The translations under genes were made by a program, and so were the position numbers. The notes under the pieces were generated by a model. The model saw only the letters and a list, made by a program, of their open reading frames with translations, was not told the origin of the DNA and searched no databases. A stretch of 5,582 nucleotides of DNA from Clostridia bacterium (GTDB lineage: Bacteria > Bacillota_A > Clostridia > Oscillospirales > CAG-382), in assembly GCA_017614095.1 (NCBI GenBank), contig JAGACN010000127.1:1-5582 (forward strand), in the 5' to 3' direction. Of this stretch, positions 5,457-5,582 are shown in pieces. The first letter of the stretch is position 1. Each line of letters starts with the position of its first letter.

Positions 5457-5582
5457 ATGAGCATACGAAAAACCGTCTGCATCCTTCTCACGGCTGCCGT
5501 CCTGCTGCTTCCGTCTGCATGCGGAAGCGAAACGGGCAGCCCGTCCGAAGAAAGTCCGAAGGAGGAATCACCATCCATGTCC
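5457..5582 (+). CDS. N-terminus of a probable lipoprotein (3' end outside window)
   Basis: The first 42 residues of an exported protein. MSIRK is followed by a hydrophobic core, VCILLTAAVLLLPSA (7-21), and a candidate lipid-anchored Cys at C22 with Gly-Ser after it. The lipobox is imperfect because residue -3 is Pro (P19-S20-A21-C22), although L18 precedes it. Residues 24-42 are a Ser/Pro/Glu-rich linker like that of the exported protein encoded at 2696, suggesting the same export and surface-tethering style. GAGG at 5445-5448 lies 8 nt before the ATG and supports this start. The frame is open to the window end, and no functional domain has yet begun, so the role (solute-binding protein, surface enzyme or other) cannot be told. 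Confidence 0.7.
   Translation, partial: MSIRKTVCILLTAAVLLLPSACGSETGSPSEESPKEESPSMS

Noticed and set aside
5261..5578. 106-residue N-terminal extension of the hydrolase
   Set aside because: It would cover both divergent promoters and the antisense of the lipoprotein start; its translation is low in hydrophobic residues and not family-like, and the hydrolase fold is complete from residue 1 at 5260.

Overview
The window is GC-rich (visually about 60 %) with strong AGGAGG-type ribosome binding sites, sigma-A/sigma-70-like promoters, intrinsic terminators and exported proteins carrying long Ser/Pro/Glu/Asp linkers. This points to a Gram-positive Firmicute, probably a gut-type Clostridia member such as the Oscillospiraceae/Christensenellales. 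That assignment is an inference from style; there is no marker gene in the window.

Left part (1-4464, + strand). The tail of an unidentified gene ends at 93. An AT-rich gap with inverted repeats and a good promoter (174-202) follows. It drives a compact three-gene operon: (1) a small regulator (228-962) with a LacI-type DNA-binding head and a DeoR-type sugar-phosphate sensor tail; (2) a cytoplasmic glycosidase of the DUF1680/GH127 beta-L-arabinofuranosidase group (973-2682) with its Glu/Cys zinc-thiolate site intact; (3) an exported protein (2696-4396) with a signal peptide, a roughly 110-residue acidic linker, an F5/8 type C (discoidin-like) carbohydrate-binding domain and an unidentified C-terminal domain. 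Gaps are 10 and 13 nt, and both downstream Shine-Dalgarno sequences touch or overlap the preceding stop codon. A hairpin with T-tracts on both sides (4414-4464) closes the operon and also serves the convergent gene.

Right part (4465-5582). A 257-residue alpha/beta-hydrolase of the lipase/esterase type lies on the minus strand (4487-5260). Its promoter is back-to-back with a second, very good promoter that drives a + strand gene for a probable lipoprotein (start 5457), cut by the window end. The divergent promoters share a short inverted repeat.

Working model (inference): the exported protein holds a plant- or mucin-type glycan at the cell surface, arabinose-containing fragments are imported by a transporter not in the window, the GH127-like enzyme trims them inside the cell, and the chimeric regulator senses a phosphorylated sugar and controls its own operon. 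The most unusual items are the LacI-DeoR regulator architecture and the unidentified C-terminal domain of the exported protein. No RNA gene, CRISPR array, insertion sequence or mobile element was seen.
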